DNA of 64,000 bases, taken from contig CACOGC010000003.1 of the NCBI GenBank assembly GCA_902626645.1, positions 62,001 to 126,000 of the forward strand. The letters run 5' to 3'. This DNA comes from an uncultured Pelagibacteraceae bacterium. Its GTDB lineage: Bacteria > Pseudomonadota > Alphaproteobacteria > Pelagibacterales > Pelagibacteraceae. The position numbers and the translations under genes were made by a program. Under the pieces are notes generated by a model. It did not search any database, had not been told where the DNA came from, and was given only the letters and a program-made list of their open reading frames with translations. Positions 28,200-37,301 of the stretch are shown here, piece after piece (the stretch's first letter is position 1; every line of letters begins with the position of its first letter).

Positions 28200-28739
28200 A
28201 TGTTTGTGCAGACTGAAATAACACCAAACCCAAATTCTTTAAAATTCTTACCTGGTAAGAATGTTTCAAATAAAGGGTCATTTGAAATTACACAAAAAGA
28301 TCAAACTAATAATGAGTTAGTTAAAAACTTGTTATCGATAAATGGCGTTGAAGGCATTTTTCTAGGCAAAGATTTTATCTCGATAAATAAATATGACGAC
28401 ACATCATGGGATGATATTAAACATATCGTAATTTCTCTAATCAATGATTTTTACTCAACTGGAAAAGAATGTGTTGTCGAAAATACCTTAATTGAAAATA
28501 ATGAAAATTTAAAAGATATAGAAAAAAAAATAGTTAAAATATTAGATGAAAAAATCAGACCTGCAGTTGCGAAAGATGGTGGAGATATCAAATTTAAGGA
28601 GTTTAAAGATGGTATAGTTAAAGTACAGCTCCAAGGAAGTTGTTCGGGTTGCCCAAGTTCAACTATGACATTAAAACAAGGTGTTCAAAATCTGCTTTGT
28701 CACTATCTACCAGAAGTTAAGAAGGTTGAGGCTCTTTAA
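28200..28739 (+). CDS. Nfu-type iron-sulphur scaffold protein
   Basis: Fe-S cluster carrier of the Nfu type. The 179-residue protein has the N-terminal Nfu domain (FVQTEITPNPNSLKFLPG) and a C-terminal NifU-like domain with the cluster-binding C148-x-x-C151 in GSCSGCPSSTMTLKQG. Alphaproteobacteria and mitochondria (NFU1) share this two-domain form. The next gene starts immediately at the stop codon. Confidence 0.93.
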   Translation: MFVQTEITPNPNSLKFLPGKNVSNKGSFEITQKDQTNNELVKNLLSINGVEGIFLGKDFISINKYDDTSWDDIKHIVISLINDFYSTGKECVVENTLIENNENLKDIEKKIVKILDEKIRPAVAKDGGDIKFKEFKDGIVKVQLQGSCSGCPSSTMTLKQGVQNLLCHYLPEVKKVEAL

Positions 28740-29888
28740 ATGTTCAGTTTTAAATTAAAAAATCTTAAATTTTTAAATCAACTGATTTTTTTTAAGTCAA
28801 AATTTTATTTTGTTAGAATAAGAAGAAAGAACTTAAAAATATTTAAGTTTTTTGATGACAGAAGAATTGGTGCTATCCCTAGAATATTTTTAACAAGTAT
28901 TTTTGTTGTATTTTCATTCTATCATATTCCATCAATAGTTAATTTTGCCAATCAGCAACTTTTAGATGATAAAGAATTTCAAAATAATTCTAAAGCTATA
29001 CTAGCTTATACACTAAATAAAAAAGAGGGTGTTGAAGCTGATGGAGGAGACTTGAATGAAAAAGATTTGTTAATTGATATTTTCAGTCTAAACGATCTTG
29101 AAACAGACACAGTAAGATTGAATGCATCTACAATTAAGCAATTATTTCAAGACACCGATTATAAACTAGATGATGTAAGGGAAACAAAGTTAGTTAAGCC
29201 TGTTGCCTTAACTTTACTTCCTGGTGAAATCAAAATGATCGAAAGTACCAAGAAAAGAAAAGAGTTCTTTATTCAAATTGTTTTACCCCTAGTTTTAAAA
29301 GAAAATAATAATATTAGATTAGATAGAAAGACTTTGTTTAAAATTATAAATAAGAGCAATAATACTAAATTAGAAAAAAAATGGCTCGAAAAAAAATACA
29401 AACAATATGGAGTAACATCCAAAGATTTAACAACACTTAAAATTAGAATGGATGAAATACCAGTTTCTTTAGCACTTGCTCAAGCTGCGAAAGAAACAGG
29501 ATGGGGAACATCAAGATTTGCACAAGAGGGCAATGCACTTTTTGGGCAATGGACTTGGTCTGGTGAGGGCCTAAAACCCAAAGAGGCTGATGAGAATAAA
29601 GGTCATAAAGTTATGAAATTTAATGTATTACAAGCCTCAGTTAGAGCTTATCAAAGAAATTTAAATACCCATCGATCATATAAAAATTTTAGATTAGCAA
29701 GAGCACATTTAAGAGATAATAATCAACCTTTAGATAGTTTAATTCTTTCTCAGTTTTTAAAAAATTACGCTGAAACTGGAAATCAGTATGTGGAAGTTTT
29801 GCAAAAAATTATTAATCAAAATAATTTAAAAGATTTTGATGATGCTAAGTTACTTCCTTCAAGCAAAGAGCTTGAAAGTTTAATTTAA
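28740..29888 (+). CDS. Bax-like mannosyl-glycoprotein endo-beta-N-acetylglucosaminidase family protein
   Basis: A 382-residue protein with a basic N-terminal stretch and one membrane anchor (about 48-65, FLTSIFVVFSFYHIP), then a glucosaminidase-fold domain: PVSLALAQAAKETGWGTSRF with the catalytic Glu, GNALFGQWTWS, and a C-terminal VRAYQRNLNTHRSYKNFR. These match the Bax/FlgJ-type COG2992 proteins, likely peptidoglycan hydrolases anchored in the inner membrane. It starts directly at the nfu stop and ends in a TTAA shared with the convergent deacetylase. Confidence 0.82.
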   Translation: MFSFKLKNLKFLNQLIFFKSKFYFVRIRRKNLKIFKFFDDRRIGAIPRIFLTSIFVVFSFYHIPSIVNFANQQLLDDKEFQNNSKAILAYTLNKKEGVEADGGDLNEKDLLIDIFSLNDLETDTVRLNASTIKQLFQDTDYKLDDVRETKLVKPVALTLLPGEIKMIESTKKRKEFFIQIVLPLVLKENNNIRLDRKTLFKIINKSNNTKLEKKWLEKKYKQYGVTSKDLTTLKIRMDEIPVSLALAQAAKETGWGTSRFAQEGNALFGQWTWSGEGLKPKEADENKGHKVMKFNVLQASVRAYQRNLNTHRSYKNFRLARAHLRDNNQPLDSLILSQFLKNYAETGNQYVEVLQKIINQNNLKDFDDAKLLPSSKELESLI

Positions 29889-30946
29889 TTTTCCTTTATA
29901 ACAAATTGGGTTCCAAACCAACGCCACTTGCCATCATCATTTAAGGAACAATTTATTCTTCCGCGTCTTGGTAAAAATTTAGACTCGAAATTGATATAAA
30001 GAATATTTTTTTCGAATACTAAATTTGGTTGGCCCCATGAACCACCATCATTTGAATAACAATTGATATTTTTAATATTTTTTTGATTATCAAAAAATTC
30101 CACAATTAATTTAGGTGGATTATCATTATTTTCTAATTTTTTTTCTACTGGTTTAAGAGATTTGTACTCTAGAGGATTATAATTTATTAGTGAGTTAAAT
30201 CGTTTTAAATCTCCATACTTTTCATTTATTGGAAATCTTGGTAATTCAAATTTATCTTTATTGTTATCAATTATTCCAGAGTGTTGTCCAAAAGCAATTT
30301 CAAAATTTTTCGATATATAATTTTTCATAAAAAGAGAATATTCACCAAAAGGATATGAAAATATTGGTGGCACATACCCTAGTTTATCTTTAAAAATTTC
30401 AGTTGCTGTTTCTATATCGTTTATGAATTCTTTTTCTGTCATATCAATTAAATATTCATGTGTATGTGAATGGTGTCCTATATAGCCTATATTGGATTCA
30501 TCAATTTCTTTAATTTCATCCCAAGTCATATACCCTTTTTTACCTACAGGTTCAGTAGATACAAATAAGATGAACGGAATTTTATTTTTTTTAAGATATG
30601 GCCAGGCCTCATTATAAAATGACTTAAATCCATCATCAATTGTAATTAAAACTTTCTTAAACTTTTTTACTTTATTAAATTCATTTAAAAAATTGTTAGG
30701 GTCATAAAATTCATACCCTTGATTTTTAATGATTTTCATTTGCTCATCAAACATATCCATTCTAATATTTGTTGATGGATATTTATTTTCATTAAATCGA
30801 TGATACATCAATGATAAAACACCACTGTCTCTAGAATAAGATTTGATATTATTCTCTTGTGAAATAGAATTAACTAGAAAAATAAATTGTAAAATGAATA
30901 AGCTAATTATAGATGCCGCTAAAGATAAAATTTTTTTAATGATCAT
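29885..30946 (-). CDS. Polysaccharide deacetylase (NodB-like) family protein
   Basis: A 353-residue secreted or membrane-anchored protein. It has an N-terminal signal or anchor (about 5-27), then a NodB-fold carbohydrate esterase domain with the metal-binding DDG in LITIDDGFKSF and HSHTHEYL, then SYPFGEYS. The C-terminal ~90 residues form an extra domain with WGQP and RINCSLNDDGKWRWFG, which I cannot name. Substrate is unknown (peptidoglycan or exopolysaccharide). Its first 53 bases lie antisense over the start of tsaB, so both N-termini are encoded by the same DNA. Confidence 0.82.
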   Translation of the reverse strand: MIIKKILSLAASIISLFILQFIFLVNSISQENNIKSYSRDSGVLSLMYHRFNENKYPSTNIRMDMFDEQMKIIKNQGYEFYDPNNFLNEFNKVKKFKKVLITIDDGFKSFYNEAWPYLKKNKIPFILFVSTEPVGKKGYMTWDEIKEIDESNIGYIGHHSHTHEYLIDMTEKEFINDIETATEIFKDKLGYVPPIFSYPFGEYSLFMKNYISKNFEIAFGQHSGIIDNNKDKFELPRFPINEKYGDLKRFNSLINYNPLEYKSLKPVEKKLENNDNPPKLIVEFFDNQKNIKNINCYSNDGGSWGQPNLVFEKNILYINFESKFLPRRGRINCSLNDDGKWRWFGTQFVIKEN

Positions 30947-31280
30947 TAATAATGATATTAATTACAGCATTACACATGAAAATTCCAAAATAAATTATGA
31001 AAAATTATCAATTCTAATTAATGATTTTTTAAATAAAAAAAATTTAGATTTAGATAAAGTTTCTCAAATTTATGTAAATCGAGGTCCAGGAAGTTTTGCT
31101 GGGATAAGAAATTCTTTATCAGTTGTTAAAGCTTTTCATTTAGCCAATAAAATTGATTATTATTGTTATAGTTTTGAGGATTTTAGTGAAAAAAATGAGG
31201 TTAAATACGAAAATATCCCAAAACTTTGCGATAAATTGAAAGTTGAAAAAAATTTGATAAATCCTATTTATTTGAGTTAA
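30894..31280 (+). CDS. tsaB: TsaB-like tRNA t6A biosynthesis protein, short form
   Basis: Partner of TsaD in making threonylcarbamoyladenosine (t6A) in tRNA. From the chosen ATG (MNKLIIDAAKDKIFLMI), the 128-residue protein has the ASKHA-type first strand and the family motif YVNRGPGSFAGIRNSLSVVKAF. It stops where most TsaB proteins continue for about another 100 residues, so only the N-terminal domain that contacts TsaD is present. No frameshifted remainder is visible, and the next gene starts 8 bases later. The start region overlaps the deacetylase gene on the other strand. Confidence 0.8.
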   Translation: MNKLIIDAAKDKIFLMIINNDINYSITHENSKINYEKLSILINDFLNKKNLDLDKVSQIYVNRGPGSFAGIRNSLSVVKAFHLANKIDYYCYSFEDFSEKNEVKYENIPKLCDKLKVEKNLINPIYLS

Positions 31281-31288
31281 AATCAATT

Positions 31289-31726
31289 ATGTCAGATACA
31301 ATTGAACAACAATGTTTAGCTAAAGGGGTAAAATTAACTGATCAGAGACGAATTATTGCAAAGGTTATTTCAGAGTCAAAAGCTGCTTATGGTGAGTCTG
31401 ATCATCCAGATGTTGATGAGTTATATAGTCGTGTATCAAAAGTTGATCCAAAAATAAGCATAGCCACAGTCTATAGGACAGTTAAGCTTTTCGAAGAAGC
31501 AGGAATTTTAACCAAACATGATTTTAAAGGTGGTAAAGCTAGATATGAAGCAATGATAGAGAGTCATCATGATCATTTGATTGATATAAAATCTGGTGAA
31601 ATAATTGAATTTGTGGATGAAGAAATTGAAGAGTTGCAAAAAAAAGTTGCAAAAAAATATGGTTATAAGTTAGTAGACCATAAACTTGAGTTATATGGTG
31701 TCAAAGTAAACTCAAAAGATGAATAA
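31289..31726 (+). CDS. Fur family metal regulator, probably Mur (manganese-responsive) type
   Basis: Ferric-uptake-family repressor of 145 residues, with the winged-helix KISIATVYRTVKLFEEAG and the metal site HHDHLIDIKSGEIIEF. The C-terminal Cys-x-x-Cys zinc motif of E. coli Fur is absent, as in alphaproteobacterial Fur/Mur proteins, which mostly respond to manganese. Position just before miaB is a conserved alphaproteobacterial arrangement. A second Fur-family gene of Irr type is at 47514. The metal specificity is inferred from lineage. Confidence 0.88.
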   Translation: MSDTIEQQCLAKGVKLTDQRRIIAKVISESKAAYGESDHPDVDELYSRVSKVDPKISIATVYRTVKLFEEAGILTKHDFKGGKARYEAMIESHHDHLIDIKSGEIIEFVDEEIEELQKKVAKKYGYKLVDHKLELYGVKVNSKDE

Positions 31727-33047
31727 AAAGATATTTATCAAAACTTTCGGTTGTCAAATGAACGAATATGACACTAACAGAATATTTGATATTGTGAGAG
31801 AAATAGGTTTTGTAAAAACTGAAAATCTAGATGAGTCTAATTGTTATATACTTAACACGTGCCATATTCGTGATAAAGCTAAAGAAAAAGTTTATCATGA
31901 GATTGGACGGGTTAAAAAAAATTTTAGATTACGAAAAAAACCAATCGTTATAGTTGCTGGATGTGTTGCTCAGGCTGAAAATGAGGAAATGATCAAAAGA
32001 GAACCATATATTGATATTGTGATTGGACCACAAGCCTATCATAAAATAAATGACAAAATTGAAGAATTTTTATCCAAACAAAAAAAAATAGATGAAACCG
32101 AATTTGATGCCATCACAAAATTTGATTATTTAGATAATATTAAGAATTCATCAAAAAAAATTTCATCATTTTTAACTATTCAAGAGGGCTGTGATAAATT
32201 TTGCCATTTCTGCGTAGTACCTTTTACAAGAGGCCCAGAATATTCAAGACCATTCAAAAAAATATTAGAAGAAGCAGAGAATTTGTCAGAAAATGGAGTT
32301 CGTGAAATAACACTACTAGGTCAAAATGTTAATGCTTATAACTATGAAAATCACAGATTGTCAGATTTAATTTTAGAAATAGAAAATTTAGATGGAATTA
32401 AAAGAATTAGATATACAACTTCTCACCCAAGGGATATGACAGATGATCTTATCAATGTATATGGTGTTTCAAAGAAATTAATGCCTTTAGTTCATCTACC
32501 CGTTCAGAGTGGATCTGATAAGATCCTAAAGTCAATGAATAGAAAACATCAGATAAGTGATTATGTTAATACTTACGAAAAACTCCAAAAAATTAACCCA
32601 AAAATAAAGTTTTCGAGTGATTTTATAATTGCTTATCCGGGTGAGGATGAGAAAGACTTTGATGAAACTTGTGATTTGATTAAAAAAATAAAATTTATAA
32701 ATTCTTTTTCTTTCATATTTAGTCCAAGGCCTGGAACAACTGCAGCAAATTTTGAGTTAATTGATAAAAAAATTTCTCTTACAAGATTAGAAAAAGTTCA
32801 AAAACAGTTATTTGCCAATCAAATTAATATGAACAAATCACTTGAGGGTAAGGAAATAGATGTTTTAGTTGAAAATAAAATAGATGGTGGCACAAAGTTT
32901 TTTGGTCGTTCAGAGTACATGACTTCAGTTATTTTTGATGGTAATGATTTAGATATGGGAAATGTTATAAAAGTAAAAATAAATCGTAGTAATCAAAATA
33001 CATTGTTTGGTAAAAGCTTAAATAATTCAGAACAAAGAGTGGCTTAA
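31719..33047 (+). CDS. miaB: tRNA-2-methylthio-N6-dimethylallyladenosine synthase MiaB
   Basis: Radical-SAM methylthiotransferase acting on A37 of tRNAs. The 442-residue protein has three N-terminal cluster Cys (TFGCQMN, LNTCHIRDKA, VAGCVAQ), the radical SAM motif Cys-x3-Cys-x2-Cys in EGCDKFCHFCVVP, and a C-terminal TRAM domain. Length is normal. It overlaps the end of the fur-family gene by 8 bases. Confidence 0.97.
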   Translation: MNKKIFIKTFGCQMNEYDTNRIFDIVREIGFVKTENLDESNCYILNTCHIRDKAKEKVYHEIGRVKKNFRLRKKPIVIVAGCVAQAENEEMIKREPYIDIVIGPQAYHKINDKIEEFLSKQKKIDETEFDAITKFDYLDNIKNSSKKISSFLTIQEGCDKFCHFCVVPFTRGPEYSRPFKKILEEAENLSENGVREITLLGQNVNAYNYENHRLSDLILEIENLDGIKRIRYTTSHPRDMTDDLINVYGVSKKLMPLVHLPVQSGSDKILKSMNRKHQISDYVNTYEKLQKINPKIKFSSDFIIAYPGEDEKDFDETCDLIKKIKFINSFSFIFSPRPGTTAANFELIDKKISLTRLEKVQKQLFANQINMNKSLEGKEIDVLVENKIDGGTKFFGRSEYMTSVIFDGNDLDMGNVIKVKINRSNQNTLFGKSLNNSEQRVA

Positions 33048-33049
33048 AT

Positions 33050-34051
33050 TTGAGCAATACTATTAAAAAGGATATTAATTCATCACTAAAATTTGTTTAT
33101 TCAGAGAATAATTCAATTAGTGTAATTTTTCATGAGAATGACCTTCTGATGGGTGTAGTTGGTGAATTTAACCAAAACTTGAAAGAGTTAGAAAAAATAA
33201 CCAATTCAAGTATTTATTCCAGAGGAAATTCAATCTTAATCAAATCAACTTCAGAAAAAAATGAAATTTTGAAGAACGCAATTCAATTTCTTGCTAATCA
33301 ATTTAAAAATAATGGTAGTATAGAACAAAAAGATATTTTATCCTCAATTGATCAATTTATGATAAATGAAAAAGTAAAAAATACTAACGTTACTGATATA
33401 ATCAAAACTCCAAAAAAATCTATAATTCCAAGGTCAGAAAAACAAAAAGAGTATGTTAGAGCGTTGAGACAAAATGAAATAATAATATCTGCTGGACCTG
33501 CTGGTACAGGAAAAACCTTTCTTGCTGTTGCTGTAGGTTTAACAATGTTGTTAGAAAAAAAAATAGAGAGGATCATACTTTCTAGACCCGCGGTTGAGGC
33601 GGGTGAGAGACTAGGATTCCTACCAGGAGATATGAAAGAGAAAGTTGATCCATATCTACGTCCTTTGTATGATTCATTGTACGATTTGTTTCATTTTGAA
33701 AAAATTCAGAGAATGATAGAAATCGGTGACATTGAAATTGCTCCATTAGCTTTTATGAGAGGAAGAACTTTAAAAAATTCTTTTGCAATTTTAGATGAAG
33801 CTCAAAATGCTACTGATACACAGATTAAAATGTTTCTTACCAGGATAGGTGAAAATTCAAAAATAGTTGTCAATGGTGACCCTACTCAAATAGATTTACC
33901 TAATAAAAAAATGTCAGGTTTAGAAAGATCAAAAAAGATATTATCACATTTAAGTGAGATTGCAGTTATAGACTTTGATCACTCAGATGTTGTGAGGCAT
34001 CCTTTAGTTTCAAAAATTGTGAAAGCGTACAACAATAATGATCAAAGTTAA
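33050..34051 (+). CDS. PhoH-like ATPase (YbeZ)
   Basis: Cytosolic PhoH-family ATPase thought to work with YbeY in RNA processing. The 333-residue protein starts with TTG three bases after miaB; the family N-terminal domain (residues 15-70, FHENDLLMGVVGEFNQNL) requires it. Walker A is GPAGTGKTFLAVAVG and Walker B is FAILDEAQNA. It overlaps ybeY by 14 bases. Confidence 0.94.
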   Translation: MSNTIKKDINSSLKFVYSENNSISVIFHENDLLMGVVGEFNQNLKELEKITNSSIYSRGNSILIKSTSEKNEILKNAIQFLANQFKNNGSIEQKDILSSIDQFMINEKVKNTNVTDIIKTPKKSIIPRSEKQKEYVRALRQNEIIISAGPAGTGKTFLAVAVGLTMLLEKKIERIILSRPAVEAGERLGFLPGDMKEKVDPYLRPLYDSLYDLFHFEKIQRMIEIGDIEIAPLAFMRGRTLKNSFAILDEAQNATDTQIKMFLTRIGENSKIVVNGDPTQIDLPNKKMSGLERSKKILSHLSEIAVIDFDHSDVVRHPLVSKIVKAYNNNDQS

Positions 34052-34505
34052 TGTGCTTTCAGAGGAAAATTCTTGGTCAAAAAAAATAAAAAAAAAAGAA
34101 TTTTTTTTTAATAAAATTTGTAACAAGTTCCCAAAAAAATATAGATTTATTAAAAAAAAAATCTATTTAACGCTGCTACTATCAAATAATAAAGAAATAA
34201 AAATTTTAAATAAAAAATTTAGAAATAAGAACAAACATACTGATGTACTTTCTTTTCCGTTTAATAAAGATCAAAAAAAATTAAAAGAAAATTATCTTGG
34301 TGACATAGTTATAAGTTTTAATTATATGAATAAGCCGAAAAATTTAAATAATTATGAATTTAAAATTAAAACAACAAAAATTTTTATACATGGTTTTTTA
34401 CATTTATTGGGTCATGATCATCAAAAAAATAAAGAGTATAAACAGATGTTAAATGAAGAAAAAAAAATTTTTAAATATATAGAAAAAACTTCCATTTTAA
34501 ATTGA
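34038..34505 (+). CDS. ybeY: Endoribonuclease/rRNA maturation factor YbeY
   Basis: Metal-dependent RNase needed for 16S rRNA 3'-end maturation. The 155-residue protein has the zinc motif His-x3-His-x5-His in HGFLHLLGHDHQK and the preceding TDVLSFPF. The start overlaps phoH, and the end overlaps the TTG start of lnt (TTGA). In most relatives a CorC/HlyC gene follows ybeY; here lnt follows directly. Confidence 0.95.
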   Translation: MIKVNVLSEENSWSKKIKKKEFFFNKICNKFPKKYRFIKKKIYLTLLLSNNKEIKILNKKFRNKNKHTDVLSFPFNKDQKKLKENYLGDIVISFNYMNKPKNLNNYEFKIKTTKIFIHGFLHLLGHDHQKNKEYKQMLNEEKKIFKYIEKTSILN

Positions 34506-36040
34506 AAAAAAATTTTATATTTGAGACTTTATTGATAATTTTTTTAGGAAGCTTAACTTCCTTAAGCTTACCTCCTTATAATTTTTTTTTTTTAAATTTT
34601 TTTACATTTAGTGTTTTCTTTATTTTTTTATTTCAGAGACTAAAACAAGGAATAAAAAAATTCTTTTATTATGGATGGTTGTTTGGTTTTAGTTATTTTT
34701 TGTCCAGTTTGTATTGGTTAACTATATCCTTAAGTTTTGATCAAAGTTTTAATTTTTTAATTCCCATATCTTTAATCGTCATCCCGGCATTTTTAGGTTT
34801 ATTTTATGCATTATGTATTGCTATTTTTTGTTTATACAATCCGAAAAATATATTAAGTGCTTTTTTTCTATTCTCTCTTTTGTTTGGTTTAATAGAGTTT
34901 ATTAGAGGAACAATTTTAACTGGGTTTCCTTGGAACCTGGTAATTTATAGTTTCTCTGAAATTAATAGTTTCTTAAGCATTTTGTCAATAATAGGAACTT
35001 ATTCATTAAATCTCATAGTAATTAGTTTTTTTACAGCTCCCGCCCTTTTCATTTTTAGAAAATCTAAGAAAGAAGTGATTGTATGTATCCTTTTACTTTT
35101 ATTACCTATCACTTTTTACACATACGGGGAATTTTTAAAAAAAAATTTTTATAGCAGTAAAGAGAAAGAACTTCCTTTTGCAGTAAGAGTAATTGGAGCA
35201 AATATAAGTTTAGATAGGTACTATAAAAATATTAATGCAGAGAGTGTGATTAATGAGCTAATTTCAATTAGTTCACCTATTGAAGAAAAAAAGATATTTT
35301 TTGTATGGCCAGAGGGAATTATACCCAACACCTATGAAGATCAATTAGATTTATACAATGACATATTCGAAAAAAATTTTAGTGAAAATCATTTAATTGG
35401 TTTAGGAATTACAAGCAGAAAAACTATTAACAATGATTACAATTATTACAATTCATTTTCAATATTTGATAGTGAAGTAAATTTAATTGACAATTATAAC
35501 AAAATTAAACTTGTACCTTTCGGTGAATTTGTTCCTATTGAAAATATTCTTAACAAATTTGGTTTAAAAACAATCACAAATAATATTGGGTCATTTGATA
35601 AAGGTGTTAACAGAAAGATTATTAAAATCCGAGATGATCTTAAACAAATAAATTTTTTGCCATTAATTTGTTATGAAATTATATATAGTGGAAATTTGAC
35701 TAAAGATTTTGATTTCGATTTTATATTGAATATTTCAGAAGATGGATGGTTTGGTAAATCTATTGGACCCAAACAACATTTTATCCATAGTAAATTTAGG
35801 GCAATTGAAAATGGAAAGTACATAATTAGATCATCTAATAACGGAATGGCAGCAATTATAAATCCATTAGGTTATATAGAGAATAAAATAGATTATGGAG
35901 TTTCAGGTTACATTGATTTAGAGGGCATAAGAAATTTTAAACTAACATTGTTTTCTAAATATGGAAATAACATATTTTTAACATTAATTTTGTTGTATAT
36001 TGTTTTTACTTTTTCATTTAATAGGATCAAAGATGAGTAA
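34502..36040 (+). CDS. lnt: Apolipoprotein N-acyltransferase
   Basis: Adds the third acyl chain to lipoproteins in the inner membrane, and so serves the lipoproteins encoded here (LptE, LptM, DolP-like). The 512-residue protein has an N-terminal membrane domain of about six helices, a periplasmic nitrilase domain (about 215-480) with the catalytic Cys in [12 protein letters not shown] and Glu in VWPEGIIPN, and a C-terminal helix. The start is TTG overlapping ybeY. Its stop overlaps the metK start. Confidence 0.94.
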   Translation: MKKNFIFETLLIIFLGSLTSLSLPPYNFFFLNFFTFSVFFIFLFQRLKQGIKKFFYYGWLFGFSYFLSSLYWLTISLSFDQSFNFLIPISLIVIPAFLGLFYALCIAIFCLYNPKNILSAFFLFSLLFGLIEFIRGTILTGFPWNLVIYSFSEINSFLSILSIIGTYSLNLIVISFFTAPALFIFRKSKKEVIVCILLLLLPITFYTYGEFLKKNFYSSKEKELPFAVRVIGANISLDRYYKNINAESVINELISISSPIEEKKIFFVWPEGIIPNTYEDQLDLYNDIFEKNFSENHLIGLGITSRKTINNDYNYYNSFSIFDSEVNLIDNYNKIKLVPFGEFVPIENILNKFGLKTITNNIGSFDKGVNRKIIKIRDDLKQINFLPLICYEIIYSGNLTKDFDFDFILNISEDGWFGKSIGPKQHFIHSKFRAIENGKYIIRSSNNGMAAIINPLGYIENKIDYGVSGYIDLEGIRNFKLTLFSKYGNNIFLTLILLYIVFTFSFNRIKDE

Positions 36041-37202
36041 TTTAAAAAATTTTCTTTTTACAAGTGAGTCTGTTTCAGAGGGACACCCAGATAAAGTGTC
36101 GGATAGGATATCTGACATGGTGGTAGACACTTATTTATCTAATGATCCATATTCGAGAGTTGCATGTGAAACTCTCACAACTACCAATAAAGTTGTATTA
36201 GCTGGTGAGGTTAGGGGGCCAGAAATTAAAAAAGATGATTTAATCAATAAGGTAAGAGATTGCATTAAAGATATTGGATATGATCAAGATGGTTTTACCT
36301 GGAAAGAGGCAACAAAAATAGAAAGTCATCTTCATTCACAGTCAAGTGACATTGCAATGGGTGTGGACTCTTCGGGAAATAAAGATGAGGGTGCAGGAGA
36401 TCAAGGTATTATGTTTGGTTATGCATGTAATGAAACTGATGTTTTAATGCCAGCACCAATTCACTTTTCTCATAAAATTTTAAGGTTAATGGCGGAAGAT
36501 AGAAAATCAGGTAAATTAAAAAACATAGAACCAGATTCTAAAAGTCAAGTAACTTTTGAATACGAAAATGGTAAACCATCAAAAGTTAAATCAGTTGTAA
36601 TATCTTCTCAGCATACTGCAAATGTTAACCAAGAACAGGTTAGAGAATTATTAAGACCATATTTGATAAATTCTATACCAAAAAATTTCTTGGAGGGTTT
36701 TAATGAAGATGAATTCTATGTAAATCCAACTGGAAATTTTGTAATAGGAGGTCCTGATGGAGATTGTGGCCTAACAGGAAGAAAAATTATTGTTGATACT
36801 TATGGTGGTGCCGCTCCACATGGTGGGGGAGCTTTTTCTGGAAAAGATCCAACTAAAGTTGATAGGTCTGCAGCTTATGCAGCGAGATATATAGCCAAAA
36901 ATGTTGTTGCGTCGAAAATTGCTGATAAATGTTTAATACAATTGGCTTATGCAATTGGTGTTTCAAAACCTTTATCTATTTATGTGAATCTTTTTGATAA
37001 TGATTTAGATAAAAATAAATTTGTTAAAGATAAGATTAAAGAAAGTTTTGATCTTAGCCCAAGAGGTATAAGAGAGATGTTGGGTCTTAACAAACCTATA
37101 TATGAAAAAACATCTGCATATGGACATTTTGGAAGAGAGCCAGATAAAGAAGGCGCTTTTTCTTGGGAAAACACCAATAAATCTGACATTTTCTTAAAAT
37201 AG
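36033..37202 (+). CDS. metK: S-adenosylmethionine synthetase
   Basis: Makes SAM from methionine and ATP. Starting at [21 protein letters not shown], the protein is 389 residues, with GHPDK, the [12 protein letters not shown] hexapeptide region, and the [23 protein letters not shown] phosphate-binding block (shown in part). The ATG is 8 bases inside the lnt end, so there is no leader for a SAM riboswitch here. The gene is followed by a terminator-like hairpin just before nusA. Confidence 0.97.
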   Translation: MSNLKNFLFTSESVSEGHPDKVSDRISDMVVDTYLSNDPYSRVACETLTTTNKVVLAGEVRGPEIKKDDLINKVRDCIKDIGYDQDGFTWKEATKIESHLHSQSSDIAMGVDSSGNKDEGAGDQGIMFGYACNETDVLMPAPIHFSHKILRLMAEDRKSGKLKNIEPDSKSQVTFEYENGKPSKVKSVVISSQHTANVNQEQVRELLRPYLINSIPKNFLEGFNEDEFYVNPTGNFVIGGPDGDCGLTGRKIIVDTYGGAAPHGGGAFSGKDPTKVDRSAAYAARYIAKNVVASKIADKCLIQLAYAIGVSKPLSIYVNLFDNDLDKNKFVKDKIKESFDLSPRGIREMLGLNKPIYEKTSAYGHFGREPDKEGAFSWENTNKSDIFLK

Positions 37203-37208
37203 TTTTTA

Positions 37209-37236
37209 TTGAAAAATTAAAAAAAACTTTTATATA
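37209..37236 (+). promoter_or_regulatory. Candidate promoter between metK and nusA
   Basis: TTGAAA at 37209-37214, a 16-bp spacer, and TATATA at 37231-37236 (TATGAT at 37235-37240 is an alternative). If used, the transcript would start near 37243 and include the hairpin at 37261-37286 before the nusA start codon. AT-rich DNA gives such matches by chance, so this is tentative. Confidence 0.3.
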
Positions 37237-37260
37237 TGATTTTACATTGTTGAATTATCA

Positions 37261-37286
37261 AAATGGGCTTTGGCCCATTTTTTTTT
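37261..37286 (+). terminator. Intrinsic terminator hairpin directly before nusA
   Basis: Perfect 8-bp stem AAATGGGC / GCCCATTT with a TTTG loop and a run of nine T (37278-37286). It begins 58 bases after the metK stop and ends one base before the GGAG ribosome-binding site of nusA (ATG at 37302). It could end the metK transcript. If the promoter upstream is real it would also act as an attenuator in the nusA leader. Confidence 0.85.
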
Positions 37287-37301
37287 GGAGTAAACAAAAT
37301 T

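Noticed and set aside
36000-36033. SAM riboswitch upstream of metK
   Set aside because: The metK start overlaps the end of lnt, so there is no leader. I saw no SAM-II or SAM-V-like structure in the preceding coding sequence.
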